Made by a program: the position numbers and the translations under genes
Shown here: one piece after another, positions 7,161 through 13,212 of the stretch
Layout: every line of letters begins with the position of its first letter
Numbering within the stretch: the first letter of the stretch is position 1
Origin: an uncultured Oxalobacter sp.
Lineage (GTDB): Bacteria; Pseudomonadota; Gammaproteobacteria; Burkholderiales; Burkholderiaceae_D
Reading direction: 5' to 3'
Length of the DNA stretch: 13,641 bases
Assembly: GCA_905202055.1 (NCBI GenBank)
Contig: CAJKQK010000053.1
Coordinates: 1 to 13,641, forward strand
The notes under the pieces: model-generated
What the model was told of the DNA's origin: nothing
The model's database searches: none
What the model saw: only the letters and a program-made list of their open reading frames with translations

Positions 7161-8045
7161 TTACAGCGTTACCGGATTTTTTTCCTGCATCGCTGCGTTT
7201 TTTTCGACAAGAAGGGTATGAACTTGACGCGCATCAGAGCTCAGGACTTCGAAGTGCAGTTCGCCGATGTCGAAGGTGTCGCCCTTGTGCGGGACGCGGC
7301 CGAGCTGGTTGGCGACGAATCCGCCGATGGTGTCGACGCGGTTGTCTTCGAGTTCGGTGCCGAGCGTTTTGTTGAAGTCTTCCATTTCGGTCAGGGCCGG
7401 AATCCGCCAGCGGGGGCCGTTGGCACCGGCTTTCAGGGGGACGATTTTGTCAACGTCCTCTTCCTCGTCGAATTCGTCTTCGATGTCGCCGACGATCTGT
7501 TCAAGCACGTCTTCGATGGTGACAAGGCCGGAAATGCTGCCGAATTCGTCGATGACGATGGCCATGTGGTTATGGTTGTTGCGGAAGTCGCGCAGCAGCA
7601 CGTTCAGCCGTTTGGATTCGGGGATGAAAACGGCGGGATGCAGGATTTCACGGACTGAAAATCCTTCTTCGTGGTAGTGCAGGAGGTCTTTGGCATGGAG
7701 GATGCCGATGACTTCATCCGTTTCGCCTTCCACGGCGGGATAGCGGGAGTGGCCGTTTTCGATGACGTCGCCGATCCATTCGTCAATGGGTCGCGTCATG
7801 TCAATGACATACATCTGTGAACGGGGCACCATGATGTCACGTACGGCTGATTCGAATACCTTGAAGACGCCTTCGATCATGGACAGGCATTCGGAGTCGA
7901 TCAGTTTGCGTTCCTGTGCGTCGTGGAGGATTTCCAGCAGTTCGGTGCGGGAATCGGGTTCGGGGGAGATGAACGCGGCCAGTCTGTCCAGAAGGGACAC
8001 GGCCGGTTTGGTGGCATTTTGATAAGGTTCAGGTCGCTCGGGCAT
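7161..8045 (-). CDS. corC: CorC/HlyC-family CBS-domain protein (YbeX-like)
   Basis: Cytoplasmic CBS-pair protein of the CorC/YbeX group, linked to magnesium and cobalt efflux and, in E. coli, to ribosome and envelope-linked functions. The order over 294 residues is: an N-terminal helical region with LLDRLAAF and the ELLEILHDAQERKLID block; the SAVRDIMVPRSQMYVID entry to CBS1 (about 68-128); CBS2 (about 132-190) with MAIVIDEFGSISGLVTIEDV; an acidic linker (EDEFDEEEDVD); and a C-terminal CorC_HlyC domain (about 208-285). There are no membrane helices, as in E. coli YbeX and unlike the membrane-bound CNNM relatives. The start is ATG 8045, with an in-frame stop just upstream. AAGGAGT lies about 15 nt before it, which is unusually distant. 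In many proteobacteria it directly precedes lnt; here a small acidic gene intervenes. Confidence 0.92.
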   Translation of the reverse strand: MPERPEPYQNATKPAVSLLDRLAAFISPEPDSRTELLEILHDAQERKLIDSECLSMIEGVFKVFESAVRDIMVPRSQMYVIDMTRPIDEWIGDVIENGHSRYPAVEGETDEVIGILHAKDLLHYHEEGFSVREILHPAVFIPESKRLNVLLRDFRNNHNHMAIVIDEFGSISGLVTIEDVLEQIVGDIEDEFDEEEDVDKIVPLKAGANGPRWRIPALTEMEDFNKTLGTELEDNRVDTIGGFVANQLGRVPHKGDTFDIGELHFEVLSSDARQVHTLLVEKNAAMQEKNPVTL

Positions 8046-8082
8046 GGCTTTTTAAACGGGACTCCTTGTGTTGGAAAGCTAT

Positions 8083-8110
8083 AGGATACACGAATTGTAA
8101 AAATGGACAA
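8083..8110 (-). promoter_or_regulatory. Candidate promoter of corC
   Basis: On the minus strand a TTGTCC -35 (8105-8110) is 16 bp from TATCCT (8083-8088), an acceptable sigma-70 arrangement that places the start near 8076, about 30 nt before ATG 8045. It faces away from the divergent methyltransferase gene. No convincing promoter was found for the latter in the same gap. Confidence 0.4.
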
Positions 8111-8294
8111 TATTTTGAAACAGATCGTTTTTGACGTGTTAAAGTTCAGTTGGCAGGTTTTTATGTGTATTTGAGGACTGATTGGATGCATCTGGCGGAA
8201 TTTGGGAGCGGTTGCAGCCGGCGACAGGAATAATCGACAGGGGCCGGACAGCAAGTGACCGTTTTGTTGCGGTTTTTTTGAAACGGAGTTCGAT

Positions 8295-9047
8295 ATGTCA
8301 GGCGAAGTGGAAAAGGATTTTCAGGAAATTCAGATCAGGATGGCGTCTGTGATGACGGGTATGGGCGAACCCGTGCTGAAGCTTCTGGATCCGAGGCCGG
8401 GCGAGCGGATTCTGGACATGGGCTGTGGTCTGGGAGTGCTTGCCGAAGAGATGGTGAAGATGGGCTGCGAGGTGGTGGCCATTGACGTGAATTCACAGGC
8501 GGTCGAGGCGGCCCGGCAGCGCAACGTGGATGCCCGGCTGATGAATGCCGAGGCGATGACGTTCAAAGATGAGTTCGACGCGGTTTTTTCGAATGCCTCG
8601 CTGCACTGGATGCGCCACCCGAACCGGGCGCTTGAAGGGGTGTCGCGTGCGCTGAAAAAAGGCGGCCGTTTCGTGGGTGAAACCGGCGACAGGGATAATC
8701 TCAGGAATGTGATCGGGGCTGTCCAGATCGCTCTGGAACGGCGCGGGATTGAAATCGAGACGCTGCATCCCTGGCTTTTTTATACCCATGACAGCCTGAC
8801 CGGCCTGATTGAGGGACATGGCATGACGATCCGGTCGATGGAGACGATCGAGAGGCCGACTGTCCTTCCGGGTACGGTGGGGGAATGGATGTCGGTGTAT
8901 GCGAATAATTATTTGTCTTCCCTGCATCCGAAAGAACGCGAGACGTTTCTGGATGAGCTGATGGAACTGGCAAGGCCGACCTTGTTTAAGGACGGCAAAT
9001 GGTTTGCGGATTATGTCCGCTTGCGGTTTCATGCGGTCAAATCCTGA
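8295..9047 (+). CDS. Class I SAM-dependent methyltransferase (first of a tandem pair)
   Basis: The 250-residue product has a Rossmann-like methyltransferase fold. Motif I is ILDMGCGLG (39-47), an acidic residue that binds the SAM ribose is in VVAID (D64), a motif III region is DARLMNAEAMTF (79-90), and the motif IV region is FDAVFSNASLHWM (94-106). KKGGRFVGE follows as the post-IV strand. The C-terminal part (about 150-250) should set substrate specificity, which cannot be read here. The family (Methyltransf_11/25, BioC- or Tam-like) methylates small molecules or lipids. ATG 8295 has a good Shine-Dalgarno (CGGAG, about 7 nt away). An ACCG/CGGT hairpin with seven T (8258-8279) lies in the leader and could attenuate expression. 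The next gene is a diverged copy, 69 bp downstream. Confidence 0.85.
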   Translation: MSGEVEKDFQEIQIRMASVMTGMGEPVLKLLDPRPGERILDMGCGLGVLAEEMVKMGCEVVAIDVNSQAVEAARQRNVDARLMNAEAMTFKDEFDAVFSNASLHWMRHPNRALEGVSRALKKGGRFVGETGDRDNLRNVIGAVQIALERRGIEIETLHPWLFYTHDSLTGLIEGHGMTIRSMETIERPTVLPGTVGEWMSVYANNYLSSLHPKERETFLDELMELARPTLFKDGKWFADYVRLRFHAVKS

Positions 9048-9116
9048 CGGGCAGGGGGTTTGCTGGTTGAGTGGGCAGGGCATGTGTATGGGGTTTTTCT
9101 TTTTGCCGGGGTGAGA

Positions 9117-9881
9117 ATGGTTTCAAAATTGATGCAGACGTGGGATGCGGATTCTTATGCCAGAGAAGCGCGTTTCGTTTCCAAACTGGGGATGCCGGTG
9201 CTTCGGCTTCTGGCTCCGAAGTTTCATGAACGGATTCTGGATCTGGGGTGTGGGGATGGGTATCTGGCGCAGCAGATGATTTTGATGGGGTGTGATGTGG
9301 TCGGGGTGGATTCTTCCCGTGAACTGGTCGATGCGGCGAAGGCGCGCGGGGTGGATGCCCGGGTGATGAATGCCCAGGCGCTGACGTTCGATAATGAATT
9401 CGATGCGGTTTTTTCGAATGCGGCACTGCACTGGATGGTGCATCTGGACAAGGTGATGGCGGGGGTTTGGCGCGCACTGAAAGCCGGTGGCCGTTTTGTG
9501 GTGGAATGCGGCGGCAAGGGAAATGTGAAGGCGATCCGGGAAGGGATCGGGTATGCGTTTGCCCGTCGTGGACTGGATGGCCATGCCTTGCCGAAGCCCT
9601 GGCATTTTCCGGATGTGCCGGAAACGAAGACCTTGCTGGAGGACGCCGGTTTTGTCGTGGAATCGATTGAGCTGTTCGAACGTCCGACGCCTTTGCCGGG
9701 TGATGTGAGTGGGTGGGTCTCGACGTTCGCGCAGGATTTCCTGGCCTCGTTCGACGCGGAAAACCGGGAAGACTTTTTAAATGACGTGATCGAACACTGC
9801 AGGCCGAAGATGATGCAGGCGGACGGGACATGGGTGGCGGATTATGTGCGGCTGCGGTTTTCGGCGCGCAAGCCGTCATAA
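9117..9881 (+). CDS. Class I SAM-dependent methyltransferase (second of a tandem pair)
   Basis: The 254-residue product shares the layout of the upstream gene: motif I ILDLGCGDG (40-48), the acidic residue in VVGVD (D65), DARVMNAQALTF (80-91), FDAVFSNAALHWM (95-107) and KAGGRFVVE. The end, DYVRLRFSARK, matches DYVRLRFHAVK of the first gene, so the similarity runs the whole length. The N-terminal QTWDADSYAREARFV is typical of small-molecule methyltransferases of the Trans-aconitate/BioC-like type. I chose ATG 9117 (GGGGTG just upstream) over the open frame that reaches TTG 9060, since the extra residues look unlike the family. GTG codons in between are not excluded. The two genes are likely co-transcribed, and the strong hairpin at 10045-10083 is the first obvious terminator after them. 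Substrate unknown. Confidence 0.85.
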   Translation: MVSKLMQTWDADSYAREARFVSKLGMPVLRLLAPKFHERILDLGCGDGYLAQQMILMGCDVVGVDSSRELVDAAKARGVDARVMNAQALTFDNEFDAVFSNAALHWMVHLDKVMAGVWRALKAGGRFVVECGGKGNVKAIREGIGYAFARRGLDGHALPKPWHFPDVPETKTLLEDAGFVVESIELFERPTPLPGDVSGWVSTFAQDFLASFDAENREDFLNDVIEHCRPKMMQADGTWVADYVRLRFSARKPS

Positions 9882-10044
9882 GAGTGACACCGTTCGCAAA
9901 AAAAGGTTTGGCGTGGGTTGAATATCCGTTTTTTCCTCCGAAGCTTGTCCGGTCGTTTGCCTGAAAACCATCGTCAAGGTAGTTTTTCGTCCCGGGAACG
10001 GATTTTGCTGTTGCCGTTTTTGATTGGCAGCCATTCCGGACCAT

Positions 10045-10083
10045 AAAAAAGCCATCATGAAGTTTTTCATGATGGCTTTTTTT
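10045..10083. terminator. Strong bidirectional intrinsic terminator
   Basis: A perfect 11-bp stem, GCCATCATGAA (10051-10061) with TTCATGATGGC (10066-10076), has a 4-nt loop. Six A precede it and seven T (10077-10083) follow, so it can end transcripts from both sides. It lies 163 bp after the second methyltransferase. Confidence 0.9.
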
Positions 10084-10256
10084 CAACGCCTGTTTTCGTT
10101 TTTTCCCAAAATGAAGCCTGCATGGATGGTGTTTCTGTTCAGCTGGCTTTTCCGGGATTTTTTTCATTACCTTCATCGCGTCGTCCGATATGACCCCATC
10201 AACAGGATATTAAATTGTTGTTCGTGTGCGCTGGATTTCGGCAGGTGGATTTGAAA

Positions 10257-10262
10257 TATAAT
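10257..10262 (+). promoter_or_regulatory. Perfect -10 box upstream of a short-RNA candidate
   Basis: TATAAT matches the sigma-70 -10 consensus exactly. The -35 region is poor (TGGATT with a 19-bp spacer is the best), so an activator or an AT-rich upstream region would be needed. Predicted start near 10269. Confidence 0.4.
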
Positions 10263-10268
10263 GAATGG

Positions 10269-10328
10269 GCTGTATATACGAAAAACAAGCATTGTTTTTC
10301 CCCTCTTTTTTGCAGGGGGATTTTTTTT
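10269..10328 (+). ncRNA. Candidate 60-nt RNA with overlapping alternative hairpins
   Basis: From the predicted start at 10269 the RNA would contain a perfect 9-bp hairpin (GAAAAACAA 10280-10288 with TTGTTTTTC 10292-10300, 3-nt loop). A terminator hairpin then follows (TTCCCCT 10298-10304 with AGGGGGA 10314-10320, one G-U pair) with eight T after it. The two stems share 10298-10300, so they compete at the base, as in attenuators. No ORF of note lies within. It might instead be only a terminator region of the decayed gene on the other strand. Confidence 0.35.
10298..10328 (+). terminator. Intrinsic terminator, plus strand
   Basis: A 7-bp stem, TTCCCCT/AGGGGGA, with a 9-nt loop is followed by eight T (10321-10328). 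No plus-strand gene ends nearby, which is why a short RNA from the TATAAT box at 10257 is proposed as its client. Confidence 0.7.
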
Positions 10329-10433
10329 GTGGAGTCCCGATTATCTTTTCTTGCGTATGGACTGTCTGGAGATGACGGGATTTGACGGGGAAAACGCTCT
10401 TCGTTTTGTCCTTGCCCGGGACGGATGCTGATT

Positions 10434-11005
10434 TCAATTATTTTCAGGGGCACTTTTTTCTTTCCGGACTGGCGGTTTCCGTATCGGGTATTTCGCGCAG
10501 CTGGCATAGAAGGGGATGGCCGGTGAGGTAGGGTTTCCATAGTCGGGATTGAACTGGTAGTCGAAGTCTGGCGGATTTTCTCCATGATTGTGCCGGATGA
10601 TGGTTTCAGCTTTGTCGATTGCCTTGACGGGACGGGCTTCGGGGCTGGTGTTGTCATGATATTCGCGCCAGAGTGTGAAAAGTTCTTCTTACTGGCCGGC
10701 AGGCAACCGGGACAGTACGTGTCGGACATCGCGTTCTTCGGCGATATGTTTTCCGGTTTCGTCGGGAAGGGGGGCGGATATGTCGCCGGTGTAGAGTTCT
10801 TCCGGATCGTGGAGGAGGCACATCATGAGGGTCTTGCCGGTATCGACCCTGAATGCGGGCGCAAGGAGTCTGGCCGGAAGGGTGAGCAGCCATGAATGTT
10901 CGGCAGTGCTTTCCCTTCATCCGGTCGATGCCCGGGCTTCGCGTACGACGGATTTCGGGCCTTCTGTCTCTTTGATGAATCCGGGCTTTTTTCCAGTGTG
11001 TCCAT
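10434..11005 (-). pseudogene. Decayed HD-domain phosphohydrolase (HD_3/YfbR-like)
   Basis: Joining frames on the minus strand gives a recognisable HD-domain metal-dependent phosphohydrolase of about 190 residues, the normal size of the HD_3/YfbR-like (5'-deoxynucleotidase) group. It starts MDTLEKSP at ATG 11005. Near 10980-10990 it needs a one-base frameshift to reach FIKETEGPKSVVREARASTG. A TGA (10917-10919) follows, then RESTAEHSW (first metal-binding His) and LLHDPEELYTGDI (the HD motif). A TAA (10689-10691) follows, then EELFTLWREYHDN and SPEARPVKAIDKAE. The frame ends at TGA 10434-10436. All parts after the frameshift are in a single register, so the homology is not an artefact of frame hopping. 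One frameshift and two stops make a working enzyme very unlikely. Confidence 0.8.
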
Positions 11006-11240
11006 TCTGCTTTTTTTCCTGTTTTTCTGTTGCTCTTCAGCAGGTGGGGGGGAATGTGTGTCTGTGCGCAGAAATGCCGGACAGCTTCCATGATGGCATG
11101 TTCTGATGGCCCGGTGAGTTTTTATTTTTTGGCAGGGAGGATGCGGCGGGGCGTGATGAAGGAAAGAGTGGCTCCTGTCTGTTTTGAAGACGCGGGTGTG
11201 TATGATGAAAGGATGTAGAAACGTTGAGGGCGGAGGTTTT

Positions 11241-11723
11241 TTGAAGATCGTTTCTTATGAGGGTGCGTACCGGGATCAGGTGATTGCGCTGGTTCTGTCG
11301 ATTCAGAATGATGAGGCCGGGGTTGGCCTGACGCTTGACGATCAGCCGGATTTACTGGAGATCGATGTACATTACCGTGTGAATGGAGGTGGCTTCTGGT
11401 TGGCGCTGGACGATGAAGGCCGCGTGGTCGGTACGCTTGGTTTGCAGGTGAGGGAAAATGCCTGTGGGGTGATGAAGAAGTTTTTTGTGGCGAAAGCGTT
11501 CAGGGGCAGGGAATATGGGATTTCCGCCCGGCTGTTCGATTGTCTGATGAATTGCGCGGCACGAAACAATCTGGCTTCGATTGTTCTGGATACGCCTGCC
11601 GTAGCGACGCGTTCGCATGTTTTTTACCGGAAAAAAGGTTTTTTGGAAGTGTCGCGTGACATGTTGCCGATTGAATATGCTTTTGCAGACAGGAATTCGC
11701 TTTTATTCATGAAGAGCTTATGA
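11241..11723 (+). CDS. GNAT-family N-acetyltransferase
   Basis: A 160-residue acetyltransferase of the GCN5 group, which moves acetyl from acetyl-CoA to an amine. Visible landmarks: the N-terminal YRDQVIALVLSIQNDEAG helix pair, strand 4 GRVVGTLGL (about 66-74), and motif A with FFVAKAFRGREYGISARLF, where R-E-Y-G-I-S replaces the usual R/Q-x-x-G-x-G/A CoA pyrophosphate loop. Motif B, FYRKKGFLEV, supplies the Tyr near the active site. The substrate cannot be deduced. The longer frame opens at 11184, but TTG 11241 has a strong Shine-Dalgarno (GGAGG, 4 nt away) and yields the typical N-terminus MKIVSYEGAYRDQV, so I take the TTG start. It converges on the RCC1-like gene; only a weak CCGC/GCGG hairpin with four T follows its stop. 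Confidence 0.85.
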   Translation: MKIVSYEGAYRDQVIALVLSIQNDEAGVGLTLDDQPDLLEIDVHYRVNGGGFWLALDDEGRVVGTLGLQVRENACGVMKKFFVAKAFRGREYGISARLFDCLMNCAARNNLASIVLDTPAVATRSHVFYRKKGFLEVSRDMLPIEYAFADRNSLLFMKSL

Positions 11724-11832
11724 GCTCAGGCCGCTTTCAGGCGGGTTTTCAATACGGTTGAAATGCCGTTTCCACCCGTTTTTTTGTTCAGGTTTTCCTG
11801 ACAAGGTATGGGTACGGGTAAAAATGCCGTTT

Positions 11833-12987
11833 TCAGTCGATCATGACAGCAGCATATTCGGCAAATATATCCATTGCCGTCTGGTGCCAGACCATTTTCT
11901 GCGGAAGCTTGACTTTGACAGGGACGTCGCTGTATTTCGTGGTGCCGTTGCCGAGCTGGCCGTACTGGTTGGCTCCGGCTGCCCAGACAGTGCCGTCTTT
12001 TTTCAGGGCCAGGAAGTGGTGGTCGCCCGCCGCGATTTCGATGATGCCGGTAAGGGGAATCTGGCGGTATTTCGGGATGTGTTTGAGCGGACTTTTCGCC
12101 CAGTTCCAGCTCCAGACGGTGCCGTCCTTTTTGAGGATCAGCAGATAATCCTTGCCCGGGGCGATGGCCTTGACATGGTCGATGCCATGCATGTGGATGG
12201 GACGGAACATGTTGTCGGTCAGGCATCTGCGGTGGGTTTTGCGGTCGGCACCCCATTGCCAGAGCAGTCCGTCATCGGTAACGGCGAAAGTCTGGCCCAT
12301 CGTGCTGGATACGCTCGTGATTTTGCGGCCGCCCAGTGCGTCGAGGTTGACTTTCTTCGGGAGATGCCGTTTTTCCGGGTAGGAAGGACACCGGTTGTCG
12401 CCCCAGCCCCAGAAGACGTTGTCCTGGTCAATGGCGATGGTGTGCGAGATGGAGGTGCTGGCCATGGCGACATTGTCGAGTACTCTGGACGGGACGGACG
12501 AATTGGCCTGTATGATGTCGCCACGCCTGCGGCCGGGGGCACCCCATCCCCATAAGGTATTGTCGTTTTTGATGGCGAAGACAGTGGCGTTTCCGGATTC
12601 GACGATGCGCACGTTATCCATGACCTTGACGGGTCGGGAGATGTAAGCGGTGGAGGAATCGGTATTGGGCCGGATCTGGCCGAAGGTATTGTCCCCCCAG
12701 GCCCATGCGGTGCCGTCTTTTTTGACGGCGTATGAGTAGCTGACGCCGGTGGAGGCGGACACGCTTTTGACGTTGTCCATGATCTTGACGGGTTTGACGC
12801 TTTTCCTTTTTCCGTTGGTGACGTTGCCCCATGCCCAGAGCTGGCCTTCCGGATCGACGTAAAGGCTCTGGGTGGCGCCGGCGGAGAGGCGTTTCCCGAC
12901 TGGCTCATTGGCATATGCCTGTTTTCCTGCAATGAGGATGAAGGCAATCAATATCAGGCTGGTCAGGCTGGTTCGGCGGGGAGACAT
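11833..12987 (-). CDS. Secreted RCC1-like beta-propeller protein
   Basis: The 384-residue product begins with a Sec signal peptide (MSPRRTSL, hydrophobic LILIAFILIAG, cleavage likely after AYA-26). The mature part is seven RCC1-type repeats. The W-x-W-G-like signatures fall at W51, W95, W146, W193, W243, W292 and W335, spaced 43-51 residues, which predicts a seven-bladed propeller. The best copies are DGTAWAWGDNTFGQ and DGTVWAAGANQYGQLGNGTT; the sixth (WSWNWA) is degenerate. In eukaryotes RCC1 is a Ran exchange factor, but bacterial RCC1 proteins are generally exported, of unknown role, and some are host-interaction effectors. No enzyme or anchor domain is seen. ATG 12987 has an AAAGGTG ribosome binding site 6 nt away. 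Binding or adhesion is a guess. Confidence 0.88.
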   Translation of the reverse strand: MSPRRTSLTSLILIAFILIAGKQAYANEPVGKRLSAGATQSLYVDPEGQLWAWGNVTNGKRKSVKPVKIMDNVKSVSASTGVSYSYAVKKDGTAWAWGDNTFGQIRPNTDSSTAYISRPVKVMDNVRIVESGNATVFAIKNDNTLWGWGAPGRRRGDIIQANSSVPSRVLDNVAMASTSISHTIAIDQDNVFWGWGDNRCPSYPEKRHLPKKVNLDALGGRKITSVSSTMGQTFAVTDDGLLWQWGADRKTHRRCLTDNMFRPIHMHGIDHVKAIAPGKDYLLILKKDGTVWSWNWAKSPLKHIPKYRQIPLTGIIEIAAGDHHFLALKKDGTVWAAGANQYGQLGNGTTKYSDVPVKVKLPQKMVWHQTAMDIFAEYAAVMID

Positions 12988-13120
12988 GACAACACCTTTT
13001 GTTCGGGTACATTAAAAAAACGGTCATTGGATGCGGAGCTGGTCAGGCTTATGTTGGATAGGCTTTTGTGCGATGCGGTTCCGTTTCTTTCCATAAGTCA
13101 AGAATAGTCCGTACCTTTGA

Positions 13121-13168
13121 AAAGTGTTTGCACTTTATCAACATTTTGTGCGTTTTCCGAAAATGTTG
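13121..13168. repeat. Two tandem inverted repeats
   Basis: AAAGTG-TTTG-CACTTT (13121-13136) is a perfect 6-bp hairpin. Two bases later, CAACATTTT (13139-13147) pairs with AAAATGTTG (13160-13168) over a 12-nt gap, a perfect 9-bp dyad followed by TTTTATT. They lie about 135-180 bp upstream of the secreted RCC1 gene start. They could be regulator sites or a weak AT-rich terminator on the plus strand. No gene covers them. Confidence 0.6.
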
Positions 13169-13212
13169 TTTTATTCTGAAATGGGATATTCAAAGGGCTG
13201 CACGGCTTTTTT

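Larger units (their letters stand above)
9882..10433. other. Non-coding stretch after the methyltransferases
   Basis: There is no credible gene over about 550 bp. It holds the strong bidirectional hairpin at 10045-10083, a weaker AACGG/CCGTT dyad near 10000-10020, a perfect TATAAT at 10257-10262 and the short-RNA candidate that follows it. ORFs that cross this stretch run through terminators and have no coding character. Confidence 0.6.

Noticed and set aside
10024..10254. 76-codon plus-strand ORF rich in Phe
   Set aside because: It is translated through the perfect terminator hairpin at 10045-10083, which explains its composition.
10199..10729. 176-codon minus-strand ORF
   Set aside because: It reads the HD pseudogene region out of frame and then runs through a terminator hairpin; composition is low-complexity and basic.
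10654..11091. 145-codon minus-strand ORF
   Set aside because: After the first codons it is out of frame with the HD motifs (AEHSW, LLHDPEELYTGD) and is rich in Arg and Pro, as expected from a wrong frame. Its upstream part, 11006-11091, matches nothing I know.
11761..11832. 11-bp direct repeat AAATGCCGTTT (11761-11771 and 11822-11832)
   Set aside because: Two copies 61 bp apart in a short gap, with no inverted ends or element between them; likely chance or local duplication.
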